A DNA stretch of 54,359 bases from Nitrospirota bacterium (lineage in GTDB: Bacteria > Nitrospirota > Thermodesulfovibrionia > Thermodesulfovibrionales > Dissulfurispiraceae), in NCBI GenBank assembly GCA_021792185.1, contig JAJYVD010000014.1, positions 1 to 54,359 of the forward strand, in the 5' to 3' direction. Shown here piece after piece: positions 7,071 to 14,987 of the stretch. The translations under genes and the position numbers were made by a program. Each line of letters starts with the position of its first letter. Within the stretch, counting starts at the first letter, position 1. The notes under the pieces were generated by a model, which was not told the origin of the DNA, searched no databases, and worked only from the letters and a program-made list of their open reading frames with translations.

Positions 7071-9452
7071 ATGAAGCGCCTCTATATTCAGATCAAAGGC
7101 ATTGTTCAGGGCGTTGGTTTCAGGCCATTTATCTACAATCTTGCAAAAAGTTTAGACATTAACGGCTATGTAACCAATACATCCGGCGGCGTGATTATCG
7201 AGGCCGAGGGCGAGCGCCTTGACGAGTTCCTCGAATCCATCCAAACCCAATGCCCTCCTCTCGCGAAAATAGACAACATCGAAACTCAAGGGATGCCTCC
7301 AAAAGGCTATGAAGGCTTTTCTATAATCGAGAGCGTTGATAAAGGAAGTTTTACCCTTATCTCGCCGGACATAGCCATATGCGATGACTGTCTGAGAGAA
7401 ATGCTCGATCCTTCGGACAGGCGCTATCTCTATCCGTTCATTAACTGCACCAACTGCGGGCCAAGATATTCGATCACTAAAAAAGTCCCTTATGACAGGC
7501 CGAATACGACAATGTCTGTTTTCAATATGTGCCCGCAATGCCTTTCGGAATATAACGACCCTTCAAACCGCAGGTTTCACGCGCAGCCTAACGCGTGTTT
7601 CAAATGCGGGCCGCACCTTGAATTTCAAATTTCAAATCTCAAATTTCAAATCGGAGAAGCCGCAGAGCCGGTAGAAGCAGCGATAAACCTGTTAAAACAG
7701 GGCGCGATATTAGCCGTTAAAGGCATTGGAGGTTTTCATCTTTGCTGCGACGCTGAAAATGAATATGCTGTAAAGAGATTAAGAGAACATAAGAGGCGGA
7801 GCAATAAACCGTTTGCTTTAATGTCGCCCGATATTGAAACAATAAAAAGATTCAGCGATGTCTCGCCGGATGATGAAGCTCTGCTCAATGACATGCGGCG
7901 GCCGATTGCGCTTCTCAAAAAGAAAGGCGATAGGCTTCCCGATGAGATTGCCCCGAACAATAAATATTTTGGTTTTATGCTGCCGTATGCGCCGCTGCAT
8001 TATCTCTTGTTTCATTATCCTATTGCCCATAGCCTATCGCCTATTGCCTCTCATTTCTCAGTTCTTGTTATGACGAGCGGCAATCTCTCAGAGGAGCCGA
8101 TAGTCATAGATAATGAAGAGGCGATATCGAAACTTTCATTTGCTGACGCCTTTTTGGTGCATGACAGGGATATTTTTATGAGGGTAGATGATTCTGTAAT
8201 TAAGGCAAGAGGCTTCATCCGCCGCGCCCGCGGCTATGTGCCGGAGCCGATCAGGTTGACCGATGACGGTCCTGACGTGCTGGGCTGCGGAGCGGATATT
8301 AAAAATACATTTACTGTCACCAGAGGCGATTATGCGGTAGTAAGCCAGCACATAGGAGATATGGAAAACATCGAAACCCTCCGGTTTTTTGAAGAAAGCC
8401 TTAATAATCTGAAGCAGGTTTACAGGGCAAATCCAGTTGCCGTTGCTTACGATCTTCATCCCAATTATCTGTCCACGCAATGGGCATTAAAGCAGGAGTC
8501 AGACAAAGAATCTCAAATTTCAAATTTCAAATCTCAAATTCTGTACCTTGGCATTCAGCATCATTACGCACACATCGCATCCGTTATGGCCGAGCATGGA
8601 ATTAAAGAAAAGGTTATCGGAGTTGCGTTTGACGGCACAGGATACGGCACGGACGGGAATATATGGGGCAGCGAGTTCCTTGTGTGCGATCTGAACGGTT
8701 TTGAGAGGGCAGCGCATTTTAAATATATCCCACTGCCCGGCGGCTCTGGAGCCGTAAAGGAATGCTGGAGAACGGCAATCGCTTATATTGCCGACTGCGG
8801 ACTGCGGAAGCCCGATTTATGGAACTGCCTCGACGATATAGGATTCGTAGAAAGATACGGTAGGGACAAGATTGAAAACATCCTGAAGATTCTCGACAAC
8901 AGGCAGTTCTCTCCCCTTTCATCGGGAGCCGGCAGGCTGTTTGACGCGGTGTCGGCTATTGCGGGGATATGCGATAAGAACACCTTTGAAGGCGAGGCTG
9001 CGATAGCGTTGGAAAGCGCAATAGAAGCGTCGAGCGTGGAGCGTCAAGCGTTAGAGAATAACATATACCCTTTTGAGATTTTATATGACTCTATTCCTAA
9101 CTCTCGACTCTCAACTCTTAACTCTATTATGGTTGTGGATTTTTCAAAAATGGTCCTGCGGATAATAGAAGATGTGAAACGAGATGAAGACAAAGGCATG
9201 ATCGCCGTCCGCTTCCATAATACTACAGTAAATGCGATAACGGAACTTGTAAGCAGAATAAGCGCAATATGCGGGATTAAAACCGTCGCACTCAGCGGGG
9301 GCGTTTTTCAGAATAATTATCTTCTCGAAGGGGTTTTAGGCAGGTTATCGTACCTCGGATTTGATGTCTATACCAACGAAAAAGTCCCTTGCAATGACGC
9401 CGGAATATCGCTCGGACAGGCGTATATAGCAAGGGAAAGGCTGAAGAAATAA
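7071..9452 (+). CDS. hypF: Carbamoyltransferase HypF
   Basis: A 793-residue [NiFe] hydrogenase maturation protein. Domains in order: acylphosphatase (GIVQGVGFRPFIYNL, near residue 10), two zinc-finger pairs (CDDC...CTNC, CPQC...CFKC), a YrdC-like domain that makes carbamoyl-adenylate, and a Kae1-like domain with HHYAHIASVM and FDGTGYGTDG. It passes the carbamoyl group to HypE for the Fe cyanide ligands. Two in-frame copies of an AATTTCAAAT-type repeat (7619-7653, 8509-8541) and other short repeats add loops absent from typical HypF, yet the frame stays open. It sits upstream of the hydrogenase structural genes; hypABDE are not in the window. Confidence 0.95.
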   Translation: MKRLYIQIKGIVQGVGFRPFIYNLAKSLDINGYVTNTSGGVIIEAEGERLDEFLESIQTQCPPLAKIDNIETQGMPPKGYEGFSIIESVDKGSFTLISPDIAICDDCLREMLDPSDRRYLYPFINCTNCGPRYSITKKVPYDRPNTTMSVFNMCPQCLSEYNDPSNRRFHAQPNACFKCGPHLEFQISNLKFQIGEAAEPVEAAINLLKQGAILAVKGIGGFHLCCDAENEYAVKRLREHKRRSNKPFALMSPDIETIKRFSDVSPDDEALLNDMRRPIALLKKKGDRLPDEIAPNNKYFGFMLPYAPLHYLLFHYPIAHSLSPIASHFSVLVMTSGNLSEEPIVIDNEEAISKLSFADAFLVHDRDIFMRVDDSVIKARGFIRRARGYVPEPIRLTDDGPDVLGCGADIKNTFTVTRGDYAVVSQHIGDMENIETLRFFEESLNNLKQVYRANPVAVAYDLHPNYLSTQWALKQESDKESQISNFKSQILYLGIQHHYAHIASVMAEHGIKEKVIGVAFDGTGYGTDGNIWGSEFLVCDLNGFERAAHFKYIPLPGGSGAVKECWRTAIAYIADCGLRKPDLWNCLDDIGFVERYGRDKIENILKILDNRQFSPLSSGAGRLFDAVSAIAGICDKNTFEGEAAIALESAIEASSVERQALENNIYPFEILYDSIPNSRLSTLNSIMVVDFSKMVLRIIEDVKRDEDKGMIAVRFHNTTVNAITELVSRISAICGIKTVALSGGVFQNNYLLEGVLGRLSYLGFDVYTNEKVPCNDAGISLGQAYIARERLKK
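7619..7653 (+). repeat. In-frame AATTTCAAAT micro-repeat, hypF copy 1
   Basis: An alternation of AATTTCAAAT and AATCTCAAAT encoding EFQISNLKFQIG between the second zinc finger and the YrdC-like domain. Related copies lie at 8509-8541, 40787-40822 (aroC) and 30198-30215. Confidence 0.75.
8025..8056 (+). repeat. Short C/T-rich micro-repeat in hypF
   Basis: A stretch built from variants of CCTATTGCCCATAG, CCTATCG and CCTATTGCC, encoding PIAHSLSPIASH. Similar text occurs on the plus strand at 40446-40481 in aroC and, more loosely, at 16258-16294 before trpE. Confidence 0.5.
8509..8541 (+). repeat. In-frame AATTTCAAAT micro-repeat, hypF copy 2
   Basis: The same repeat family as 7619-7653, in the same orientation and reading phase, encoding SQISNFKSQI just before the conserved HHYAH segment. 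Confidence 0.75.
9027..9128 (+). repeat. Micro-repeat cluster near the hypF 3' end
   Basis: Two short repeat types in one loop: GCGTCGAGCGTGGAGCG text (9027-9055) and ACTCTCGACTCTCAACTC text (9100-9128). The second is related, in reverse complement, to 16530-16560 in trpE. Both are translated through. Confidence 0.5.
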
Positions 9453-9502
9453 ACAGGCGTTTTTTGGTTTATAAGTTTTTTTTATACGTCTAAAAAAAAT
9501 TG

Positions 9503-9531
9503 TTGACAATCTAACTGTTTTGTCTTAATCT
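9503..9531 (+). promoter_or_regulatory. Promoter of the hydrogenase operon
   Basis: TTGACA (9503-9508) and TAATCT (9526-9531), exact 17-bp spacer, in the gap between hypF and the small subunit. It predicts a short leader containing AGGGGG before the ATG at 9566. Confidence 0.7.
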
Positions 9532-9565
9532 TATGCATATCAGAATCTTAATAGGGGGTATTTTT

Positions 9566-10645
9566 ATGAAAGAAGACAGCCTCTTAAGCAGCCTTTCGAA
9601 ACGTGGGGTGTCGCGAAGGGAGTTCATGAAGTTCTGTTCGGCAATGGCGGCGACTCTGGCCTTGCCGTCGGGCTTCGCAACCCAGATCGCTGAAGCCCTC
9701 GAAAAGAAGCAGAAACCGTACGCGGTCTGGCTCGAATTTCAGGACTGCGCCGGAGATACCGAATCCATGCTCAGGGCGACCAAGCCTACCATAACGGAAA
9801 TAGTATTGGATGTAATTTCTCTCGAATATCATGAAACAATTATGGCGGCAGCCGGAAAACAGGCTGAAAAATCCCTTATGGATGTCGTAAAGAACCATAA
9901 AGGTAAATACTTCGCCATCGTGGAGGGAGCCATTCCCAAGAAAGACGGCGGCGTTTACTGCACTATAGGCGGCAGGACAGCCCTCGATATCGCGACAGAG
10001 GTATGCGGCAATGCCCTCGTTACCCTTGCTGTAGGGTCGTGTTCGAGTTGGGGAGGCATTCCTTCGGCAAAGCCTAATCCCACCGGAGCTGTCAGCGTGA
10101 AAGAAGCCGTTCCGGGCATCACTGTCGTAAACCTTCCGGGATGCCCGATGAACGTAGAAAACGTTACCGCTACGATTGTTCATTATCTTACCTTCGGCAC
10201 CCTGCCTCCGCTTGACAGCCGCAACCGCCCGTATTTTGCGCACGGCAAGAGGATACACGACAACTGCGAAAGAAGGGCGCATTATGACGCCGGTCAGTTT
10301 GTGAGGCAGTGGGGCGACGATGGGCACAGGAAGGGATGGTGTCTGTACGAGATGGGATGCAAAGGCCCGGAGGCGCATTTCAACTGTCCTACGATAAAAT
10401 GGAACGAAGGCACGAGCTGGCCTGTTCAGGGAGGACACGGCTGCATAGCGTGCGCTGCGGATAATAACTGGGATTTGATGTCGCCGTTTTACAAGAGACT
10501 TCCGAAGGTGCCGGGCTTCGGCGTTGAAAAGACCGCCGACAAGATAGGAGTTGGCATAGCGGCAGCGGCTGCCGCAGGCGTAGCGGCTCATGCGATTGCG
10601 GGTGCGTCGAAGAAGAAAGAATCCAAAGAACAGGAAAAAGTATAA
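9566..10645 (+). CDS. hyaA: [NiFe] hydrogenase small subunit, Tat-exported
   Basis: About 359 residues. A twin-arginine signal (SRREFMKF, residues 16-23) is followed by a hydrophobic stretch, then the Fe-S subunit. The proximal-cluster motif reads DC61AGD64, with Asp where most group 1 enzymes have the second Cys of CxxC. Later cluster motifs are present: GSCSSWGGI, NLPGCPMN, and the Cys/His set around HDNCERR, GWCLYEMGCKGP, NCPTIKW and GCIAC. The Ala-rich C-terminal helix plus Lys tail probably anchors it on the outer face of the membrane. I start at 9566 because AGGGGG precedes that ATG; an upstream in-frame ATG (9533) lacks a site. It carries electrons from the large subunit to the cytochrome b encoded downstream. 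Confidence 0.93.
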   Translation: MKEDSLLSSLSKRGVSRREFMKFCSAMAATLALPSGFATQIAEALEKKQKPYAVWLEFQDCAGDTESMLRATKPTITEIVLDVISLEYHETIMAAAGKQAEKSLMDVVKNHKGKYFAIVEGAIPKKDGGVYCTIGGRTALDIATEVCGNALVTLAVGSCSSWGGIPSAKPNPTGAVSVKEAVPGITVVNLPGCPMNVENVTATIVHYLTFGTLPPLDSRNRPYFAHGKRIHDNCERRAHYDAGQFVRQWGDDGHRKGWCLYEMGCKGPEAHFNCPTIKWNEGTSWPVQGGHGCIACAADNNWDLMSPFYKRLPKVPGFGVEKTADKIGVGIAAAAAAGVAAHAIAGASKKKESKEQEKV

Positions 10646-10677
10646 AAATAAACGTATGGAAATAAAGGAGGGTTTTT

Positions 10678-12387
10678 ATGGCAAAAATAGCGATTGACCC
10701 TATAACGAGGATCGAAGGTCATCTCAGGATCGAAGCGCAGGTTGAAGGGGGTAAGGTGGTGGACGCGTGGTCGTCCAGCACCATGTTCAGGGGCATAGAG
10801 ATAATCCTTCAAGGCAGGGATCCGCGCGACGCATGGGCGTTTACCCAGCGAATATGAGGCGTTTGAACAACGGTTCACGCCACCAGCTCCGTGAGAGCGG
10901 TAGAAAATGCCTTGGGAATAACAATCCCGGATAACGCGAGGATAATCAGGAACCTTATAACCGGAATACAGTATGTTCAGGATCACGTGATCCATTTTTA
11001 TCACCTGCATGCACTTGACTGGGTGGATATCGTAGGCGCCTTAAAGGCCGATCCGGCAAAGACCTCGTTGCTCGCGCAGTCCATTTCGGACTGGCCTAAA
11101 TCATCGGCTTCGTATTTCAAGGGCGTCCAGAGCAAGGTCAAGGCCCTTGTGGACAGCGGACAGTTAGGGATCTTCTCCAATGCCTACTGGGGGCATCCTG
11201 CATACAAACTGCCTCCTGAGGCGAACCTGATGGCGGTTGCCCATTACCTTGAGGCCCTCGACTGGCAGAGGGATGTAATAAAGATTCAGACATTGCTGGG
11301 TGCAAAGAATCCGCATGCCCAGACGTATCTTGTCGGCGGCATGTCCATACCTGTTGATCCCAACAGCCAGAATGCCCTTAACGCAGGAAGCATCGCCTTT
11401 ATTTCAGGGCTGTCGAAAAAGGCTCATGAGTTCGTCGAAAAGGTCTATATCCCCGACCTGCTTGCGGTTGCTTCATTCTATAAGGAGTGGGCAGGTTACG
11501 GAGGCGGTGTGGGTAATTTTTTGGCGTGCGGCGAATTCCCGAACGACAACGAGACCAATACGGCCAATCTCTGGCTCCCGCGCGGGATAATCAAGAATAA
11601 GGATTTGAGCAAAGTCCATCCGGTTGACCACACAAAGATCATGGAATATGTTACGCATTCGTGGTATGAATACAAGGAGGGAGACGGCAAGGCAAAGCAC
11701 CCGTGGGACGGCGAGACGAATTACAAATATTCCGGCCCGAAGCCCCCATACGAGTTCCTCGATACGAACAAAAAATACAGTTGGCTTAAGGCTCCGAGGT
11801 ATGAAGAGATGCCTATGGAAGTCGGCCCGCTCGCCCGTATGCTTGTCGCTTACGGTTCCGGACATAAGCGCGTTAAGGAAGTCGTTGACAGCGTTCTTAA
11901 GAAACTCGGCGTAGGCCCCGAGGCGTTGTTCTCGACGCTCGGCCGCGTCGCAGCAAGGGGAATAGAGACACTCGTTACCGCAGAGATGCTTCCTGTCTGG
12001 TTAGACCAGCTTGCCGCGGGAATGAAAAAAGGAGATCTCCGCATTCACAACGGCAGCAAGTGGGAGCCTTCAACATGGCCGAAAGAGGCGAAGGGATTCG
12101 GTTTTCATGAGGCGCCGCGCGGAGCATTGGGGCATTGGATATTGATAAAAGACAAAAAGATAGCCAACTACCAGTGCGTTGTGCCGAGCACATGGAACGG
12201 CTCGCCGAGGGACGCGAAGGGACAAAAAGGGCCTTACGAGGCCGCGCTAATAGGTACGCCCGTAGCGGATATCAACAAGCCGGTGGAAATACTGAGGACA
12301 GTCCATTCCTTCGATCCCTGTATGGCTTGCGCGGTTCATGTGGTGGATGCAGCGGGTAAAGAACTTACAAAGATAAGGATAGTTTAG
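10678..12387 (+). CDS. hyaB: [NiFe] hydrogenase large subunit with two in-frame UGA codons (putative double selenoprotein)
   Basis: A 569-codon catalytic subunit that binds the Ni-Fe centre and oxidises H2. The frame from ATG 10678 (GGAGGG upstream) runs through two TGAs at 10855-10857 and 10864-10866 (codons 60 and 63). They fall exactly at the two Cys of the N-terminal motif, giving RI-U-GV-U-TTVH where relatives have RICGVCTTVH. Sequence on both sides is intact (ITRIEGHLRIE before; HATSSVRAVEN after). The C-terminal motif DPC548MAC551AVH554 keeps both Cys, followed by a 15-residue extension removed by the protease. TGA is a normal stop elsewhere here (for example rimM), so recoding is local. 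A SECIS-like hairpin lies at 10882-10901. Standard callers would start at GTG 10891 and lose the active site. Group 1 uptake type by context. Seen: the two TGAs and flanks. Inferred: selenocysteine. Confidence 0.9.
10858..10901 (+). promoter_or_regulatory. Putative bacterial SECIS for both UGA codons
   Basis: Hairpin 10882-10901: ACC, bulged A, GCTC, loop CGTGA, GAGC, GGT (4+3 bp). The loop GU at 10891-10892 lies 24 nt after the second UGA and 33 nt after the first, inside the 16-37 nt window used for bacterial SECIS searches, and a G is in the first two loop bases. An alternative, mutually compatible stem (GGCGT/ACGCC, UU bulge, GAAC/GTTC, 10858-10881) directly follows the first UGA and contains the second. 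Structure read by eye. Confidence 0.6.
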
Positions 12388-12396
12388 GAGGGGACC

Positions 12397-13044
12397 ATGT
12401 TAAAGAGGGTTTATGTATGGGAGTTCCCGGTTAGGATGACCCACTGGATAAATGTCCTCTGCATAGCGGCGCTTTCGGTTACCGGCTATTACATCGGAAA
12501 CCCGTTTATCCACGCTACCTCCACCGACCAGTATATAATGGGCTGGATGAGGTTTATACACTTTGTTGCGGCGTACCTCTTTACGGTGAGTTTCCTGATA
12601 AGGATTTATTGGGCATTAGCCGGAAACCAATATGCAAGCTGGAAAGCGTTCAATCCCTTTGCGCCGGGAAGATTCAAAGAACTGATGGATATCACCAAGT
12701 TTTACCTGTTTATAAAAAAAGAGCCTCCCAAGACGACACCGGGGCATACTGCCTGCGCGACATATGTTTATCTGGGATTGTTCGTACTGTTTGTGGTGGA
12801 AATACTCACGGGTTTTGCCCTCTACTCCCAGAGCCATGTCGGTTTGCTCTGGAATATTATGGGGGGATGGATGCTGATGATTTTCAGTGCTCCGACACTC
12901 AGACTTTACCACCATCTGATAATGTGGTTTCTTATAGCATTCGCGATAGCTCATGTCTATATCTCATGGTTCTATGACAGGGTTGAGAAGGCCGATGTCA
13001 TGAATTCGATATTCAGCGGGTATAAGACGTTAGAGGAAAAGTAA
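12397..13044 (+). CDS. hyaC: Hydrogenase cytochrome b subunit
   Basis: A 215-residue membrane protein with four hydrophobic helices and histidines placed for two haems: MTHWINVLCIAAL in helix 1, RFIHFVAAYLF in helix 2, and LRLYHHLIMWFLIAFAIAHVYI in the last helix. It takes electrons from the small subunit and reduces quinone. It starts 9 bases after the large subunit behind GGAGG, so it is in the same operon. Confidence 0.93.
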   Translation: MLKRVYVWEFPVRMTHWINVLCIAALSVTGYYIGNPFIHATSTDQYIMGWMRFIHFVAAYLFTVSFLIRIYWALAGNQYASWKAFNPFAPGRFKELMDITKFYLFIKKEPPKTTPGHTACATYVYLGLFVLFVVEILTGFALYSQSHVGLLWNIMGGWMLMIFSAPTLRLYHHLIMWFLIAFAIAHVYISWFYDRVEKADVMNSIFSGYKTLEEK

Positions 13045-13057
13045 TGAGTCTGACCCG

Positions 13058-13236
13058 GATTGTTCATAAATTACGGACAGTCGGGGCAGAAGACAAAGTA
13101 TTGGAGCGACTTCGACAGCCTAAGCTTTGACATGGAAGTCAAAGCAGGCTGTCGTAGCTTCGGAGAAAGGCTGGATGCCATTCGAGAATGAAGCGGAAAT
13201 ACTTTGTCTTCTGCCATAACTAAGTTTATGAATAAT
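13058..13236. repeat. Large nested palindrome in the hydrogenase operon
   Basis: The 215-base gap before the protease gene is one big inverted structure. Outer imperfect arms: 13058-13073 and 13221-13236. Middle: GGCAGAAGACAAAGTATT (13085-13102) against 13198-13215, 18 of 18. Inner: CGACAGCCT (13113-13121) with AGGCTGTCG (13146-13154), and GCTTTGAC (13124-13131) with GTCAAAGC (13138-13145) around loop ATGGAA. No ORF inside. It may be a miniature inverted-repeat element or a structured RNA processing site between structural and maturation genes. Confidence 0.75.
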
Positions 13237-13259
13237 GTGGGCTAAGGAAGGATATAATC

Positions 13260-13757
13260 TTGAATATAGCGGTTATAGGTCTCGGCAATATTCTTTTGAA
13301 GGATGAAGGGATCGGGGTTCATGCGGCAAACGCCGTTAAAGACAGATATCTCTTTTCTCCGGATGTGGATATAATAGACGGCGGAACCATCGGCCTCGAC
13401 CTCCTGCCTATCATTGAAGGCCGCGACAGGGTTATGATTGTCGATGCTGTGGATTTCTGCAAAGAACCCGGGCATATCGGAGTAATCAAAGATAACGACA
13501 TCCCCTCTGTCCTCAACTCAAAACTTTCAGTTCACCACATAGGACTTTCGGACGTACTTTTTACTGCGGCCTTTATGGGTATCAAACCTTCCGAGATATG
13601 TCTTGTAGGGATACAACCGAAGTCCCTCGATGTAGGGCTTGACATGACCCCCGAGATAGATGGGAAAATGGAAGATATGATTGACCTTATCATTAAGACT
13701 CTGCAAAGTTGGGGTGTGGAATGTGCCTTGCGGTCCCGTCAAGAATCGTTGAAATAG
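13260..13757 (+). CDS. hyaD: Hydrogenase maturation endopeptidase (HyaD/HybD family)
   Basis: A 165-residue M52 peptidase. The N-terminus IAVIGLGNILLKDEGIGVHA carries the nickel-sensing Glu, DAVDFCKEPG the Asp, and KLSVHHIGLSD the His. It removes the 15-residue tail of the large subunit once nickel is inserted. The start is TTG (13260): AAGGAAGGA lies about 7 bases upstream. Its 3' end overlaps hypC by 37 bases. Confidence 0.92.
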   Translation: MNIAVIGLGNILLKDEGIGVHAANAVKDRYLFSPDVDIIDGGTIGLDLLPIIEGRDRVMIVDAVDFCKEPGHIGVIKDNDIPSVLNSKLSVHHIGLSDVLFTAAFMGIKPSEICLVGIQPKSLDVGLDMTPEIDGKMEDMIDLIIKTLQSWGVECALRSRQESLK

Positions 13758-13963
13758 ACAATCTCCTTGCCGTTGTCGATGTTTACGGCGCGAGAAAGGA
13801 GATAAGCCTTTTGCTGATGCCTGAAGAAGCTCTCATCGGAGATTATGTGCTCGTCCACGCGGGCTTTGCGATACAGAAGGTAGATGAGGAAGCAGCGCAG
13901 GACGCGCTCAGGCTTATACGCGAAATCGCAGATGCGATGGAGCAGGAAGAGTTCAAGGAATAA
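13721..13963 (+). CDS. hypC: Hydrogenase maturation chaperone HypC
   Basis: An 80-residue HypC/HupF chaperone. The start at ATG 13721 gives MCLAVPSRIVEI with the essential Cys at position 2; upstream in-frame codons would bury it. It carries the Fe(CN)2CO unit with HypD and delivers it to the large subunit. It overlaps the protease gene, consistent with coupled translation. GGGGTG just upstream serves as a weak ribosome binding site. Confidence 0.92.
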   Translation: MCLAVPSRIVEIDNLLAVVDVYGARKEISLLLMPEEALIGDYVLVHAGFAIQKVDEEAAQDALRLIREIADAMEQEEFKE

Positions 13964-14042
13964 CCATCCGGTTTAAATCCAGTCGTCCGCTTTTTGTGCT
14001 ATAATTTTATTGAGATCATTTAGGAAGCGCGGAGGTGAAATA

Positions 14043-14357
14043 ATGATAACGAGTTGCAAGGCTCATGCATATATCGAGTCAATAAAAGATGTGTGCGGAG
14101 GCGAGCCTGTAGTGGCAGGCACGAGAATCCCTGTTAAGACAATCATTAACTGGATAAAGATGGGCAAAGAGGTTGATGAAATTGTTGCCATGTATCCAAA
14201 TATAACCCATGCGATGGTATATGATGTTCTTTCATACTACTATGACCATAAAGATGAGATTGACAGGTTAATAGCCGAGAGCACAAAGGAATCTCAATTG
14301 AAACTTACCGAGGGAGAGGGTTGGAGAAAGCAAAGCTATATCTTGACGAGGACATAA
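14043..14357 (+). CDS. DUF433-family antitoxin
   Basis: A 104-residue protein with the DUF433 winged-helix signature: CGGEPVVAGTRIPVKTIINWIKMG, then DEIVAMYPNITHAMVYDVLSYYYDH. These pair with PIN-like DUF5615 toxins. The ATG at 14043 follows GCGGAGGTG; an upstream in-frame ATG (14010) is less likely. The 3' end overlaps the partner gene by 37 bases. Confidence 0.82.
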   Translation: MITSCKAHAYIESIKDVCGGEPVVAGTRIPVKTIINWIKMGKEVDEIVAMYPNITHAMVYDVLSYYYDHKDEIDRLIAESTKESQLKLTEGEGWRKQSYILTRT

Positions 14358-14662
14358 CAGACCTGCTCGCAAGGGTTTTGAGGACAATGGGTTATGATGC
14401 CGTAAGTGCTCATGAAATAAAGATGGAAGGCCGTTCTGACGAAGATCAGCTTGATTATGCAATCATAAATCAAAGGGCTCTTTTAACGTGCAATGTCTCT
14501 CATTTTACCAATCTCGCAAGAATGTGTTATGAAAAAAATATTACGCATTACGGTATAGTGGTGACCCCTCAATTGGATTTTAAGGAGATGTTGAGACGTG
14601 TTATAGTCTTTCTGGATAATATTCCTACAACCGAGCTGAAAGATAGATATATATGGCTGTGA
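14321..14662 (+). CDS. DUF5615 PIN-like toxin
   Basis: A 113-residue PIN-like nuclease-fold protein: KLYLDEDITDLLARVLRTMGYDAVSAHEIKM with the acidic DED, and ALLTCNVSHFTNLA in the usual toxin position. It is translated from TTG 14321 inside the antitoxin gene. An RNA-cleaving toxin activity is inferred from the family, not shown. Confidence 0.78.
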   Translation: MEKAKLYLDEDITDLLARVLRTMGYDAVSAHEIKMEGRSDEDQLDYAIINQRALLTCNVSHFTNLARMCYEKNITHYGIVVTPQLDFKEMLRRVIVFLDNIPTTELKDRYIWL

Positions 14663-14987
14663 ACAAATAACTAAACTCTCGTTTAGGCATATTGCTTTAC
14701 ATGTGTTATTGACAAGCAATCCCTTTCCTTGCCTGTAGCAATCCCTTTATGCTATTTTAGTGATACAAAATAGTGCGCTTATAAAGAGGCATAAACGTCT
14801 AAAAGCCTTTACAAATCGCATTATTTATAAGTATCCTGTATTCTTAGGTTTATCTTCAAAAATTTAATTGTATTTGAAATTTATTATTGTTTGCTGAATG
14901 TGGCGATGGTAAAGTCTTTTATCCGCCCATGCCTCTTTATTTTAATGGCAACTGTATTTTTTATTTGGTATTAAAAGGGAGAACAAT
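14663..14987. other. A/T-rich intergenic region
   Basis: No gene is visible in 325 bases. AGCAATCCCTTT occurs twice about 25 bases apart near 14715-14750. The remainder is dominated by the inverted-repeat element at 14781-14940, listed separately. The dcd ribosome binding site AGGGAG lies at the right end. Confidence 0.6.
14781..14940. repeat. MITE-like element with 32-bp imperfect terminal inverted repeats
   Basis: Arms 14781-14812 and 14909-14940 match at about 26 of 32 positions. The outermost 12 (ATAAAGAGGCAT / ATGCCTCTTTAT) are identical. The 160-bp A/T-rich interior has no ORF. No clear target duplication is seen. Confidence 0.55.

Noticed and set aside
10855-10866. The hydrogenase large subunit as a nonsense-mutated pseudogene or a gene starting at GTG 10891
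   Set aside because: Both stops hit only the two ligand Cys codons, the upstream 59 codons are well conserved with a strong ribosome site, and a start at 10891 would lack half of the active site.
10855-10866. Genetic code 4/25-type reassignment of TGA
   Set aside because: TGA is used as a regular stop in this window (for example rimM and the ORF at 24894), and Trp or Gly at these positions would destroy the metal site.
13058-13236. The large palindrome as a distal archaeal-type SECIS for the hydrogenase
   Set aside because: Everything else looks bacterial, and a suitable hairpin lies directly after the UGAs. Distance and an intervening gene argue against it.
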